Positions 32,802 through 41,387 of a DNA stretch of 62,340 bases are shown piece after piece. Position numbers and translations under genes: made by a program. The notes below the pieces were generated by a model. It had not been told where the DNA came from and made no database searches. It saw nothing but the letters and a program-made list of their open reading frames with translations. Source of the stretch: a virus; IMG/VR virus record IMGVR_UViG_3300014166_000003, positions 1 through 62,340 of that record; one strand, 5' to 3'. How positions within the stretch are numbered: the first letter of the stretch is position 1; every line of letters starts with the position of its first letter.

Positions 32802-34268
32802 TTAGACAATAGAATCGATATCGTCGAACGGATCACTCTTCGCAGTGGGCTGTGGTTTCTTCGGTGCAGCTCCACCGGCAGTGTTGCCGGTCTTATCACC
32901 TACCGCCCCGCCCGGTCCCATATTGGCAGGCTGCTGGATGACGATCGGCGTCGGCTTTTCGTTCGGACTCACCACACGAATATCTCGATCACGCGGACTC
33001 TCGACAAGCAGTGCCATCCGGCGCAAGCTGGCTGACATTTGTTCGTCAGGCTGCACAAGGCCGACACGTGCAAGCTTGAAGAGGAAATTAGACAGCTCCG
33101 CAAGATCCGGGGGAGTGATCCGCACCGGCTGCACGCGTGGAAGTCTCTTCAAGGACTTGAATTCGGGATTCAATGCAAAGAGACGCGGAATCGCGTAGCG
33201 ATTGATGACTTCGGTCACGCTGTTCATCCAACCGATGATGGAAAGCATGAACATGTCACCCTGGTTCTCACTCAATGCATAGCTGCCGGACTTTTCCATA
33301 CCAAGCAGCATGAATTGCGCAAGCACGCTCATGGCGATGCGCTTGTCATACCGATTGATAATCACGTCGACGTCGAATTGCCGTTTGCCGGGAGCACCGA
33401 TCAGATCGAACTTCCAACCCGGAGGCAGAAGTAATCCCTCTTGCTCGTCGCGATGGATATGGGAAATGACTTCTTTCGCCCATTCCTTGACGTCTTCATT
33501 CTCGCTATCGTCCAGATCGAATTCTTCGGGTGGAGTGAGAATGGGTAACCCAACTAGATCTCGCTCGACACCAATGCCTTCGAGTTCTTCGAAGGTCTTT
33601 TTGAAGAACCATGATCGGTAAGCACCGCGAAGGATCGAACGTCCTTCGGGATTGTTCTTCTCTATTCGTGCCCTGAATAAGAGAAGCTTTTCGATAGGAA
33701 TGAAAACCTGCTGCCACTTCGGCGGACCGAGCTGATAGAGCCCCTGAATGCCGCCAGTATCGTCAATCTTCCATTGAAAGACAGTCTCTTGACCACGGAG
33801 CGCGAACTTGCGCCAACCAATGCGGCCGTCGTCTTCATTGCTCGTGGAATTCTGTGCTGTCAGGTTGTCGCCACGTCGCACCTTGTAGATGATTTCGAAT
33901 GGCGCGAAGCCGTACTTCAACATCGACGTCATTTCAGAAACGAAGTCTTCCCAGGTGTGAGACATGTCGCTCATGCAGGACACGAGGAAATTGCCCGCAT
34001 CTTCGTCCTGTTTGTCTTCACCACCGGCAACGACCTGCCAGCTCGCCTGCAGGATGATCCGCTCGATAGCGAAGAGCATCGCCGACACGACTGCATCGTT
34101 CTCAGCCATTTCGCGGTACGTCTTCATACCGCGCTGTCCCTTTAACGGATTGAGAAACTCTTCCTGGACAAAGCCCTGATAGTGATTAAGACCGGAATAG
34201 CCAATCTCAGAGAATTCTTTCTTCGGTCCCTTTGGTCGTCCAGGTCCACGTGGTGTATCTTCGGCCAT
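32802..34268 (-). CDS. Portal protein, DUF935/Mu gp29-like
   Basis: 488 aa. YREMAENDAVVSAMLFAIERIILQASW, then LKYGFAPFEIIYKVR and FIPIEKLLLFRA, are recognisable segments of portal proteins that form the dodecameric channel at the head vertex. The N-terminus is Pro/Gly/Lys-rich and the C-terminus disordered (PKKPQPTAKSDPFDDIDSIV). It follows terminase and precedes protease. The late-gene box TGGTCTAAGTA is 15 bases before the ATG. Confidence 0.8.
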   Translation of the reverse strand: MAEDTPRGPGRPKGPKKEFSEIGYSGLNHYQGFVQEEFLNPLKGQRGMKTYREMAENDAVVSAMLFAIERIILQASWQVVAGGEDKQDEDAGNFLVSCMSDMSHTWEDFVSEMTSMLKYGFAPFEIIYKVRRGDNLTAQNSTSNEDDGRIGWRKFALRGQETVFQWKIDDTGGIQGLYQLGPPKWQQVFIPIEKLLLFRARIEKNNPEGRSILRGAYRSWFFKKTFEELEGIGVERDLVGLPILTPPEEFDLDDSENEDVKEWAKEVISHIHRDEQEGLLLPPGWKFDLIGAPGKRQFDVDVIINRYDKRIAMSVLAQFMLLGMEKSGSYALSENQGDMFMLSIIGWMNSVTEVINRYAIPRLFALNPEFKSLKRLPRVQPVRITPPDLAELSNFLFKLARVGLVQPDEQMSASLRRMALLVESPRDRDIRVVSPNEKPTPIVIQQPANMGPGGAVGDKTGNTAGGAAPKKPQPTAKSDPFDDIDSIV

Positions 34269-34309
34269 CAGGTACTTAGACCACGGGCTGTGATAGGAAT
34301 ATGACGAGG

Positions 34310-35761
34310 CTATCGCTGATAGTCGAAGCGCGAGGATCGACGGCCGCTATAACCGCCTTGTGCCTTGAATAAGGCAGTCTTATTGAGTGTGCGGTTAATT
34401 TCCAGGAAGTTGCGGCTTGTGACTTCTGTCCGTGGTTTCGATAGCTCGTGCCCATAAGACACCGCAAGTGCATCGCTATAGTCAGGTGAGTCGTCACCTT
34501 TCCGCAGCATCTTGACCTTCGGCGTCACCTGGAAGATTCCGTCTTCGTTGGGTTCTTGCTTGTGCATCAGCAGATTCTTTTTGAGCTGATCACACGATTT
34601 CAGTGAGCGTAGTGAACCATCGCGCACAAGCATCGCGATATGGGAATAGGATTCTGAGCGATGATTGAAGTACATCTTCGGATCGCTGGCATCCCACGAA
34701 CCTTTAACCGGATATACGGCACGCATTTTGCGCCGACGTAGTGAAGACACAACACCGCCGCCAGGACCGACAGCGTCAACCAGGATCTTTCGATAAGGCG
34801 CGTATTGCTGAGCAAGACGACGAATTACGTCGGCATTCTTCTCTGTGTCGAGCCCACGCTTTGCGACAATGTCGATAATGACGTCACTGCGTCGGACGAT
34901 GAATACGCTTTCGCAGTTACCACCGTCTGCGACGTCAACGCCGATCGTGACCGGCACTTCCGGCACGCTTGTGTTCGGGTTATAGATCCGATCGACCTTG
35001 CGCGGATCGAACAGCACGTATGAGTCTTCATTCGGAAACTCGCCCTCGACTTTCGACAGCCACATCGCCGAGCCGCGCCCATACTTGGCTTCCATCAGCT
35101 TGATGTATGCTTCTTTAATCCCAGGATCGTGCAGGCAGTTGATATGGTGAGTGTGAAACAACTCAGGGTATTTATTGTGCGAGTCGTAGAACATGCCGGT
35201 AAGACGCACCGGATTGCCACACATTAGAATGTGTGCGTGACCTGTTGCCACAATACCGTCGATCGCTGCAAGGGCTTGATCGTCCATACCAGATGCTTCA
35301 TCGACGACGAAGAGCATGTGCTCAGCATGAAAACCCTGCAGTCCCTCACTGACGAATCCATCTTTGTTGCTTTTGCATGTGCGAGCGATAGCGAACCACT
35401 CTTCGGGATACGCCTTCATGAAGATCTTGGTCTGCGTCCACTGCAGGTGCTCTTGCAGCACCGGAGATTCGCGCATCCACCGGCTGCACTCTGCCCATAG
35501 CACGTCGAACAGATGATGCTCAGTGGGAGCGGTACAAGGAACTTTCGGAAATGGTTTCGTTGACAGAAACCAAAGGATTGCCCAGCTCTCTAAAGCCGTC
35601 TTGCCAACACCCGCGCCAGAGCGGACACTGATCGGCTTGATGCCACGACCGAGATCTTCGAGCACCTTGTCTTGCCAAGGCTTAGGTGTAGCGTGCAGAA
35701 CATCACGTACCCATTTGTTCGGATTCTTCGAATAGGCGCGGATCAGATTCGGCGGAAACAT
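34310..35761 (-). CDS. terL: Terminase large subunit
   Basis: 483 aa. The packaging ATPase shows Walker A SGAGVGKT (residues 48-55) and Walker B MLFVVDEAS (Asp154, Glu155); the nuclease domain begins with VTIGVDVADGG (Asp276). It drives DNA into the prohead through the portal and cuts the concatemer. The start overlaps the stop of the transglycosylase gene by one base. Confidence 0.92.
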   Translation of the reverse strand: MFPPNLIRAYSKNPNKWVRDVLHATPKPWQDKVLEDLGRGIKPISVRSGAGVGKTALESWAILWFLSTKPFPKVPCTAPTEHHLFDVLWAECSRWMRESPVLQEHLQWTQTKIFMKAYPEEWFAIARTCKSNKDGFVSEGLQGFHAEHMLFVVDEASGMDDQALAAIDGIVATGHAHILMCGNPVRLTGMFYDSHNKYPELFHTHHINCLHDPGIKEAYIKLMEAKYGRGSAMWLSKVEGEFPNEDSYVLFDPRKVDRIYNPNTSVPEVPVTIGVDVADGGNCESVFIVRRSDVIIDIVAKRGLDTEKNADVIRRLAQQYAPYRKILVDAVGPGGGVVSSLRRRKMRAVYPVKGSWDASDPKMYFNHRSESYSHIAMLVRDGSLRSLKSCDQLKKNLLMHKQEPNEDGIFQVTPKVKMLRKGDDSPDYSDALAVSYGHELSKPRTEVTSRNFLEINRTLNKTALFKAQGGYSGRRSSRFDYQR

Positions 35762-36234
35762 TACGCTCCCGTGCTCTGCTGTGCTTGGTACGTTGGGAGA
35801 TGACGCAGGACGAGATCGGGATATTTCAGATTGCTTCCACCGTTGTACATCAGCAGCGCAGCTCGCACGTCACCCTTTGATCGATCGAGGCAACGAGCAA
35901 GCTTGCGGCAACCGAATTCAATACCTGTAGCCGGATCAAACAGCTCAGTAAGATCATCGCCGGCAAAACCTAACTCGCGAGCCGTCTGCCCCATGATTTG
36001 CATAAGACCGAACGAGAACGCACGCAACTGCATTTCAGTCGCCGACAGTCCTTTAAGTGGTGTGATGTATCGAGCGTAGAATACCGGTTCGTATCGAGCC
36101 GCAAAGACCTTCCAGTTAGCAGATTCGTGATGGCATATAGCACACACGAGCACAGGATCAAGCTTGTGCGCCTGCGCGATGTTGGTCGCAATACTGATCA
36201 GCGATAGTTTGATCGTATCGAATGGTGTGGGCAT
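35761..36234 (-). CDS. Lytic transglycosylase, SLT fold (likely endolysin)
   Basis: 157 aa. The catalytic glutamate lies in CHHESANW (Glu37), followed by SFGLMQIMGQTARELGF and MYNGG, the three SLT motifs. It lacks a signal peptide and membrane span, so as an endolysin it would need the holin at the other end of the late module. Its position between the two terminase genes, overlapping both by one base, is unusual. It may alternatively be a virion-associated lysozyme. Confidence 0.85.
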   Translation of the reverse strand: MPTPFDTIKLSLISIATNIAQAHKLDPVLVCAICHHESANWKVFAARYEPVFYARYITPLKGLSATEMQLRAFSFGLMQIMGQTARELGFAGDDLTELFDPATGIEFGCRKLARCLDRSKGDVRAALLMYNGGSNLKYPDLVLRHLPTYQAQQSTGA

Positions 36235-37121
36235 TAGTCGAAATACCCCACAGCGCCCGTAGGATCATTTCGATGTGGGCAGGTGCAATCGTCGGCAGGA
36301 AGCTGGCATCGCCAGCAAAGAGGTTCGAGCGTGGGCTCGTGGACTCGGTTGGACTCTGATTCCCCTACTTCATTGTCCCCACGAGCCGCGCTCTGTGATT
36401 GACTATACACGTTGGATTCCAAACTTGTTGGGTCTGTGTCTTCACTATTGCCTTCTGTGAGTTGTGGCTGATCATCACGCACGATCTCTGCTTCAAGAGC
36501 TTCTTCAATGTCGTCAGAGCTAGCTTGCTCGTGTGCTGCGATGATCGATTTGCCGAGATCCAGGCTCGCTTCGACTTTCTTGTGCTCGATAGGCTTGTGA
36601 CCTGTTCGATCCAACAGGCTGTTGACGAGATCCACAAGAGTGCGGCCGGTCACTCGAACGACGTTCGTGACCATCTTGTCTGGATTATCCGGATCGACTA
36701 CGACGAATTCCGCACGACCTTTAGTGACGATCTGCTCGATAATCTTGATCGCAGGATCAGATAGCTGATTCAGTCGACGCTGCCGCTCGTCCTTCTGCCG
36801 GACTTCGATTTCTTTCTGTAGCTCAGCTTTGAAGAGTGGGCTGTTCGTGATCAATGAGAAATAACGCTCATTGAATCCGAGATCACGACAAATCTGCCGC
36901 TTGGTGTGTCCGTGGTACACAAGACGCAGGATGATTTCTCGATGACGCGGTTTGAGTGCAGACAGGTTGAAAGTGTCTTTGTTCGCGGAGTTCGGATTGT
37001 TTGACACACCGTTCTTCGGTTGAAAGCCGCGTGGACGCTTTGCCGGTACTTGTCCTTCGGATGCTTCGCCTGCTGGCTGCTCGTTACTCTCAGTGGGCTG
37101 TTCTTTGTTCTCGTCAGACAT
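36234..37121 (-). CDS. Terminase small subunit-like DNA-binding protein
   Basis: 295 aa from the ATG at 37121, chosen because GGAG stands five bases upstream; a GTG at 37136 is the alternative. After a disordered charged N-terminus, about residues 58-105 form a helix-turn-helix of terminase small subunit type (KPRHREIILRLVYHGHTKRQICRDLGFNE). A helical middle and an acidic linker follow, and a C-terminal CWRCQLPADDCTC probably binds zinc. It should recognise the packaging site and feed TerL. Confidence 0.7.
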   Translation of the reverse strand: MSDENKEQPTESNEQPAGEASEGQVPAKRPRGFQPKNGVSNNPNSANKDTFNLSALKPRHREIILRLVYHGHTKRQICRDLGFNERYFSLITNSPLFKAELQKEIEVRQKDERQRRLNQLSDPAIKIIEQIVTKGRAEFVVVDPDNPDKMVTNVVRVTGRTLVDLVNSLLDRTGHKPIEHKKVEASLDLGKSIIAAHEQASSDDIEEALEAEIVRDDQPQLTEGNSEDTDPTSLESNVYSQSQSAARGDNEVGESESNRVHEPTLEPLCWRCQLPADDCTCPHRNDPTGAVGYFD

Positions 37122-37171
37122 CGTGTCTCCGGTCACTCCTACTTCATTCGACCGATAGGCACGTTATCTAT

Positions 37172-37181
37172 TTGACGTCAA
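37172..37181. promoter_or_regulatory. Palindromic operator-like site TTGACGTCAA
   Basis: A perfect 10-bp palindrome inside the larger CTATTTGACGTCAATAG, in the divergent region between the late module and the ribonucleotide reductase gene. The same 14 bases TTGACGTCAATAGC occur at 41512-41525 within a coding region. A divergent control region is where an early/late switch protein could bind. Confidence 0.35.
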
Positions 37182-37204
37182 TAGCACATTAGTGGCAGGC
37201 ATCG

Positions 37205-37229
37205 TGGCATTCAAAGTGTAAGAGTCAAT
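37205..37229 (+). promoter_or_regulatory. Sigma54-like promoter, copy C
   Basis: TGGCATTCAAAGTGTAAGAGTCAA: TGGCAT-N5-GTGTA, the same layout as copies A, B and D, though the AGTTT part of the left block is absent. It lies about 55 bases before the ribonucleotide reductase start and argues against the in-frame ATG at 37228. Confidence 0.45.
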
Positions 37230-37284
37230 GCCCCCGGTGTATTTCGCATCGGCACAAGACACAGCACAAACGAGGAAACCAAGG

Positions 37285-39627
37285 ATGGAAGTTATCAAGC
37301 GAGATGGACGCAGGGAAGCGTTCGACGAGAAGAAAGTTCAGCGGGCAATCACGAGAGCACTGCTGAGCATAGGTCACGACGATTCAGCAGCCTGGGCGGT
37401 AAAAATCACCGCCTGGGCTCTTGACGTGATCGGTCAGTACCGATCAATTCAGGTGGAAGAGATTCAGGACATAGTGCAAGAGATTCTGCAGGAGAACATT
37501 AATGCGGAGACCGCACTCGCATACGTCAACTACCGCTTTCGACACCAAGCACTGCGCAATGCATCCGGTGAGCTAGACAAGCCAGATGACGTCCGCACCG
37601 TCAAGAATGCACAGCGGTACTTTCCGACCGAGATTCAAAAGCTGCAGTTTTACGACAAGTACAGCCGGTACGATCGTTCGAAGGGACGTCGCGAGACATG
37701 GCCTGAGACAGTCAGACGCGTATTCCACTTTCTGCAAGAAAACGTCGGAAGTTCCGGAACTTCCGGAAGTCTGTCGAACGGTGAGTGGGAAGAGCTGCGT
37801 GATGCTGTGCTCAAGCTGGACGTCATGCCGTCCATGCGCCTGCTGCAGATGGCTGGACCGGCACTCGAAGCACACGGGCACGTCGGCGCGTACAACTGCG
37901 CGTATCTCCCGATTGACTCGCTGACGTCGTTCGTTGAGCTGCTCTTCATCCTGATGCAGGGTACAGGTGTCGGCTACAGCGTGGAGTGGCAGAACGTCGC
38001 GAAGCTGCCCACGGTTCAGTATCAGCACCCGGAAGATATCGATTACCTGACGGAACACACCATCGAAGACTCGACCGAAGGATGGTGCAACGCGCTGCGC
38101 CTGGGAATCGAAACATGGTTCCAGGGACACGCTATCATTTTCGACTATTCGAAGATCCGCCCACAGGGAGCAGCACTTAACACGAAAGGCGGTCGAGCCA
38201 GCGGACCGCGACCACTGCAAGATCTGCTGACATTTGTGCGTGACACCATCGCAGACGCACAGGGACGTCGGCTGACACCGCTCGAATGTCACGAGATCGC
38301 ATGCTACTGCGGATACATCGTCCAGGTTGGTGGTGTCCGACGCTCCGCACTCATTTGCCTGTTCGACGATTGGGATTTGTCCATTGCTGGCTGTAAGCAG
38401 GGTGAGTTCTGGCTTGCAAAGCCGTGGCTCGCAATGGCGAACAACAGCGCAGTGTATGAAGGTCGGCCGACCGTTGCGAACTTCCTGCACCGCTGGGCGA
38501 ACCTGATCGACGGACAAACAGGTGAGCCTGGGATATTCAACCGTGAACAGGTGTGGACGTCGCTCGAAGCAAGATCGCATAAGCGCGTGACGCTCGACGA
38601 GTCTACTGGATGGGCGATTGCATTCGGCACGAATCCATGTGGAGAAATCATTCTGCGTCCACGGCAATTCTGCAATCTGACGATTGCTGTCGCTCGACCG
38701 GCCGACACGATCTTCGATCTCAAACGCAAGATCCGACTCGCGACTATCCTGGGCACGGTGCAGAGCACGCTGACCGATTTCGGTTATCTGGACACGCTCA
38801 ACCAAGATTGGAAAAAGAATTGTGAAGAAGAAAGATTGCTGGGCGTAGACATAACGGGAATCCAGGACAATCCCGTGCTGCGCTATCGATCATCTGCGCT
38901 CTGCTTTCCACCACAGGACGACGTACGTCAGGTTCCGCTGAATCAAATGTACCGTCGTGATGCACTCAGCATGCTGCGCGATTACGCAGTCAGCATGAAT
39001 CAGGTGTACGCAAAGCTGTTTGGCATTCCGGAATCCGCGTCCGTCACATGCGTAAAACCGTCCGGCAATTCCTCGCAACTGCTCGATACGTCCAGTGGAC
39101 TGCATCCACGTTTCGCGCCTTATTATATTCGTCGGTTCCGCATCGGCGCGTACACACCGATCGCAGCACTTCTGCGTGAGAGTGGCATTCCGTTTCAGCC
39201 GGAAGTCGGACAGACCTTGGAGAACGCAACCGTGCTCGTATTCGAGTTTCCCGTTGCTTCACCGAAGGACGCACTTACGCGCAGAGACATGCATGCCCAG
39301 GCGCAGCTTGAGAACTGGCTCGACCTAAAGCTGTATTACACCGAGCACAATCCGAGCACAACGGTCGTCGTAGACGACGATGAATGGATTGAAACAGCCG
39401 CATGGGTACATCGCGAGTGGCAGCACATCGGCGGGCTCACGTTCTTTCCGAAGGACGGCAATGTTTATCAGCTCGCACCGTATGAGGAAATCTCGAAAGA
39501 GCGATACGAAGAGCTGTCGAAGAACTTTCCGACTGTCGATTATTCGAAGCTCGTTCGGTACGAACACCAGGACGAGACGACAAGCGGTAGGGAATTCAAC
39601 TGCACATCGGGAGCGTGCGAGCTGTGA
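37285..39627 (+). CDS. Class II (B12-dependent) ribonucleoside-triphosphate reductase
   Basis: 780 aa. GAGGAAACCAAGG before the ATG at 37285 decides the start. An N-terminal ATP-cone (VIKRDGRREAFDEKKVQRAI) is followed by the reductase barrel. The key cysteines match monomeric class II enzymes in spacing: Cys205 in AYNCAYL, thiyl-radical Cys452 in NPCGE with Glu454, Cys463 eleven residues on, and a C-terminal pair Cys773/Cys778 (CTSGACEL). It makes deoxynucleotides from NTPs with adenosylcobalamin, so the host must supply B12. It opens the rightward middle block. Confidence 0.88.
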   Translation: MEVIKRDGRREAFDEKKVQRAITRALLSIGHDDSAAWAVKITAWALDVIGQYRSIQVEEIQDIVQEILQENINAETALAYVNYRFRHQALRNASGELDKPDDVRTVKNAQRYFPTEIQKLQFYDKYSRYDRSKGRRETWPETVRRVFHFLQENVGSSGTSGSLSNGEWEELRDAVLKLDVMPSMRLLQMAGPALEAHGHVGAYNCAYLPIDSLTSFVELLFILMQGTGVGYSVEWQNVAKLPTVQYQHPEDIDYLTEHTIEDSTEGWCNALRLGIETWFQGHAIIFDYSKIRPQGAALNTKGGRASGPRPLQDLLTFVRDTIADAQGRRLTPLECHEIACYCGYIVQVGGVRRSALICLFDDWDLSIAGCKQGEFWLAKPWLAMANNSAVYEGRPTVANFLHRWANLIDGQTGEPGIFNREQVWTSLEARSHKRVTLDESTGWAIAFGTNPCGEIILRPRQFCNLTIAVARPADTIFDLKRKIRLATILGTVQSTLTDFGYLDTLNQDWKKNCEEERLLGVDITGIQDNPVLRYRSSALCFPPQDDVRQVPLNQMYRRDALSMLRDYAVSMNQVYAKLFGIPESASVTCVKPSGNSSQLLDTSSGLHPRFAPYYIRRFRIGAYTPIAALLRESGIPFQPEVGQTLENATVLVFEFPVASPKDALTRRDMHAQAQLENWLDLKLYYTEHNPSTTVVVDDDEWIETAAWVHREWQHIGGLTFFPKDGNVYQLAPYEEISKERYEELSKNFPTVDYSKLVRYEHQDETTSGREFNCTSGACEL

Positions 39628-39629
39628 GC

Positions 39630-39830
39630 ATGCATCGTTGTTCCCAATGCAGTCCGATGGACCTGAGCAAGATCATTGATCAATTGATCGACGTGATTCA
39701 TCGATATGACGAAGCGGCCGACAAGTTCATTCAGAAAGTCGATAGCGGCCGTGCACGAAGCGTCGAAACATACAACGAACTGAAAGTCGCACGAGCGGCG
39801 AGTCGAATCTACGCGGAGGAAGAACCATGA
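39630..39830 (+). CDS. Hypothetical helical protein
   Basis: 66 aa. MHRCSQCSPMDLSKIIDQ begins with a CxxC pair; the rest is helix (IHRYDEAADKFIQKVDSG). The ATG at 39630 sits two bases after the reductase stop; a GTG at 39615 directly behind ATCGGGAGC is possible too. ATGA overlap with the next gene supports it. Confidence 0.45.
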   Translation: MHRCSQCSPMDLSKIIDQLIDVIHRYDEAADKFIQKVDSGRARSVETYNELKVARAASRIYAEEEP

Positions 39831-40204
39831 GCTGTGACGTTTGTCTGTCCGGTGCTGATGCGGACAGCGAGTTCAACTATGACCGGCAGTACACAGCACG
39901 CAAAACATACACGTGCGAAGAATGTCGAAGCACCATCCAGGTTGGCGATACATATCGTCGGCTTGGCGGCAAGTGTGATGGGTACATGTGGCATGAGATC
40001 GTCTGCAAGCTGTGTCACGAGATCAACATGGTCTTCTCATGCGACAACGGCACGATGTGGGGCAACCTGTGGACGGACATTTACGACTACATCTTTCCCG
40101 ATCTGCGCGTGACCACACCCTGCTTCAACAAGCTGAGCATGCCCGCACGGGCAAAGATCACCGAACAATGGTGGAAATGGAAAGGACTTCAAGAACCACG
40201 ATGA
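39827..40204 (+). CDS. Zinc-binding hypothetical protein
   Basis: 125 aa. CDVC, a longer linker, then YTCEECRSTIQVGDTYRRLGG and CKLCHE form one or two treble-clef-like zinc sites. The C-terminus is Trp-rich (TEQWWKWKG). The family was not identified; proteins with CEEC...I..GD.Y pattern are frequent in phages. Coupled by ATGA to both neighbours. Confidence 0.55.
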   Translation: MSCDVCLSGADADSEFNYDRQYTARKTYTCEECRSTIQVGDTYRRLGGKCDGYMWHEIVCKLCHEINMVFSCDNGTMWGNLWTDIYDYIFPDLRVTTPCFNKLSMPARAKITEQWWKWKGLQEPR

Positions 40205-40500
40205 GTACACACAAGTGGGAAGACATCAAACGACGAAAACCAGGACAACAAAGAAACCCGGATCGCATTCCGCTGATCGTAGCGATGCTTGAGCAAGCTT
40301 GGGCGAAATATCCGGATCTGCGGCTGGGACAATTGCTCGCGAACCTGGACAGGCTTTTCGACGAAAACCCGTTCTTCTATGAAGACTGTTCGCTGGAAAC
40401 CTGCCTCGACGCACTCGTGAACGAATGCGGAAACGATCTGAATGAATACATGCGACGGAGAAAGGAAGACAGTGGCAACAGTAAACGTACCGAAGAGTAA
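40201..40500 (+). CDS. Conserved hypothetical protein (PDLRLGQLL motif)
   Basis: 99 aa from the ATG at 40201 overlapping the previous stop. RIPLIVAMLEQAWAKYPDLRLGQLLANL and NPFFYEDCSLE is a pattern I know from short uncharacterised phage and bacterial proteins; function unknown. The frame is open further upstream, but the ATGA overlap marks this start. Confidence 0.6.
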   Translation: MSTHKWEDIKRRKPGQQRNPDRIPLIVAMLEQAWAKYPDLRLGQLLANLDRLFDENPFFYEDCSLETCLDALVNECGNDLNEYMRRRKEDSGNSKRTEE

Positions 40501-40696
40501 TCCGAAAATGCCGTTCGGCAAGCATCGCGGGCAGTACGTCACCGAGCTGCCGGATGGGTATCTGTGCTGGCTCATGGAGACGATCTTTGATGACCTGGAA
40601 GGCGATTCATTGCGCGAAGCGATTTATGACGAGTACCAGAATCGCGGGCTCGCAGGGTCAGGCTTCGCTTACGAAGAAGATGAGGATGAAGATTGA
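40472..40696 (+). CDS. DUF3820-like protein
   Basis: 74 aa. The GTG at 40472 has GAAAGGAAGACA upstream; an ATG at 40508 would begin right at the domain. KMPFGKHRGQYVTELPDGYLCWLME is the DUF3820 signature, a short domain often found beside exonucleases in phages and fused to some DnaQ-type enzymes. It has an acidic tail and overlaps the previous gene by 29 bases. Confidence 0.7.
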   Translation: MATVNVPKSNPKMPFGKHRGQYVTELPDGYLCWLMETIFDDLEGDSLREAIYDEYQNRGLAGSGFAYEEDEDED

Positions 40697-40704
40697 CAAA
40701 AAAA

Positions 40705-40896
40705 CGCTGCCGGGGGTTTGGGAGCAAGGAATGAGTCATGGGAAATGCCCCGGCAGCGGAACCTAAATCAACGTGAGAAATCGCAGATCGAAATAAGCAT
40801 AGGCACAGGTCATGCGAGCATGCAAGCAAAAGATCCAAAAATGCACATGGGAGAAATCTTCCACATGTGCGCAACCCGGTGCACAAAGCACACCGG
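40705..40896 (+). ncRNA. Run of three RNA hairpins
   Basis: CGCTGCCGGGG/CCCCGGCAGCG (40705-40715 with 40748-40758, perfect 11 bp, 32-nt loop); GCACATG/CATGTGC (40843-40849 with 40864-40870); CCGGTG/CACCGG (40876-40881 with 40891-40896). They fill the 239-base gap before mazG. The first may terminate or protect the upstream message. The 70-codon frame across this stretch (from 40718) looks incidental. Confidence 0.4.
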
Positions 40897-40935
40897 ACAG
40901 AGCATCACAATGACAGAAAAGGGGTAATGACGGTA

Positions 40936-41319
40936 ATGAGCCAAGGACGGCAAACAGCACGGGAAAAGTTCAATCTGCAAGAGTACCAAAAATGGACAAA
41001 GACGACCGAGAACGGCCGCGTCGCGTCGTGGGATTGGGAGCGGCAGCTCGCGTATTTCGGTCTCGGTATCGCGGGCGAATCGGGCGAAGTCGCTGAAAAG
41101 ATCAAGAAATTGTTCAGAGATTGCGAAGATCCGGACGGCAGCTTGGATAGCGGCTACCGCGAGATCATTGGCAAAGAGCTGGGCGACGTGCTTTGGTACG
41201 TGACTCGCATCGCATCCGTTGTGGGGCTCGACCTTCAAGATCTGTTCGAAGCGAACGTTTCGAAGATCGAAGATCGCAAAGCCCGTGGCACCATCGAGGG
41301 GAACGGAGACCATCGGTAA
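40936..41319 (+). CDS. MazG-like nucleotide pyrophosphohydrolase
   Basis: 127 aa. AAAAGGGG stands 11 bases before the ATG at 40936 and only two before an ATG at 40927. AYFGLGIAGESGEVAEKIKKLF followed by KELGDVLWYVTRIA supplies the two acidic helices (ExxE and ExxD) that hold magnesium in MazG-type enzymes. It would hydrolyse (d)NTPs to monophosphates, with a known link to phage control of nucleotide pools or host alarmones. It is one of the nucleotide genes near the ribonucleotide reductase. Confidence 0.85.
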   Translation: MSQGRQTAREKFNLQEYQKWTKTTENGRVASWDWERQLAYFGLGIAGESGEVAEKIKKLFRDCEDPDGSLDSGYREIIGKELGDVLWYVTRIASVVGLDLQDLFEANVSKIEDRKARGTIEGNGDHR

Positions 41320-41387
41320 TCGATTTCTCGCCGGTACGTTTCTCTCGGTGTTCTGCCAGCAGATCAAAGCACCGGGAGAAACAAACC

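Noticed and set aside
37573-38805. 410-codon frame on the minus strand
   Set aside because: Antisense to the ribonucleotide reductase, whose conserved cysteines and motifs are all on the plus strand.
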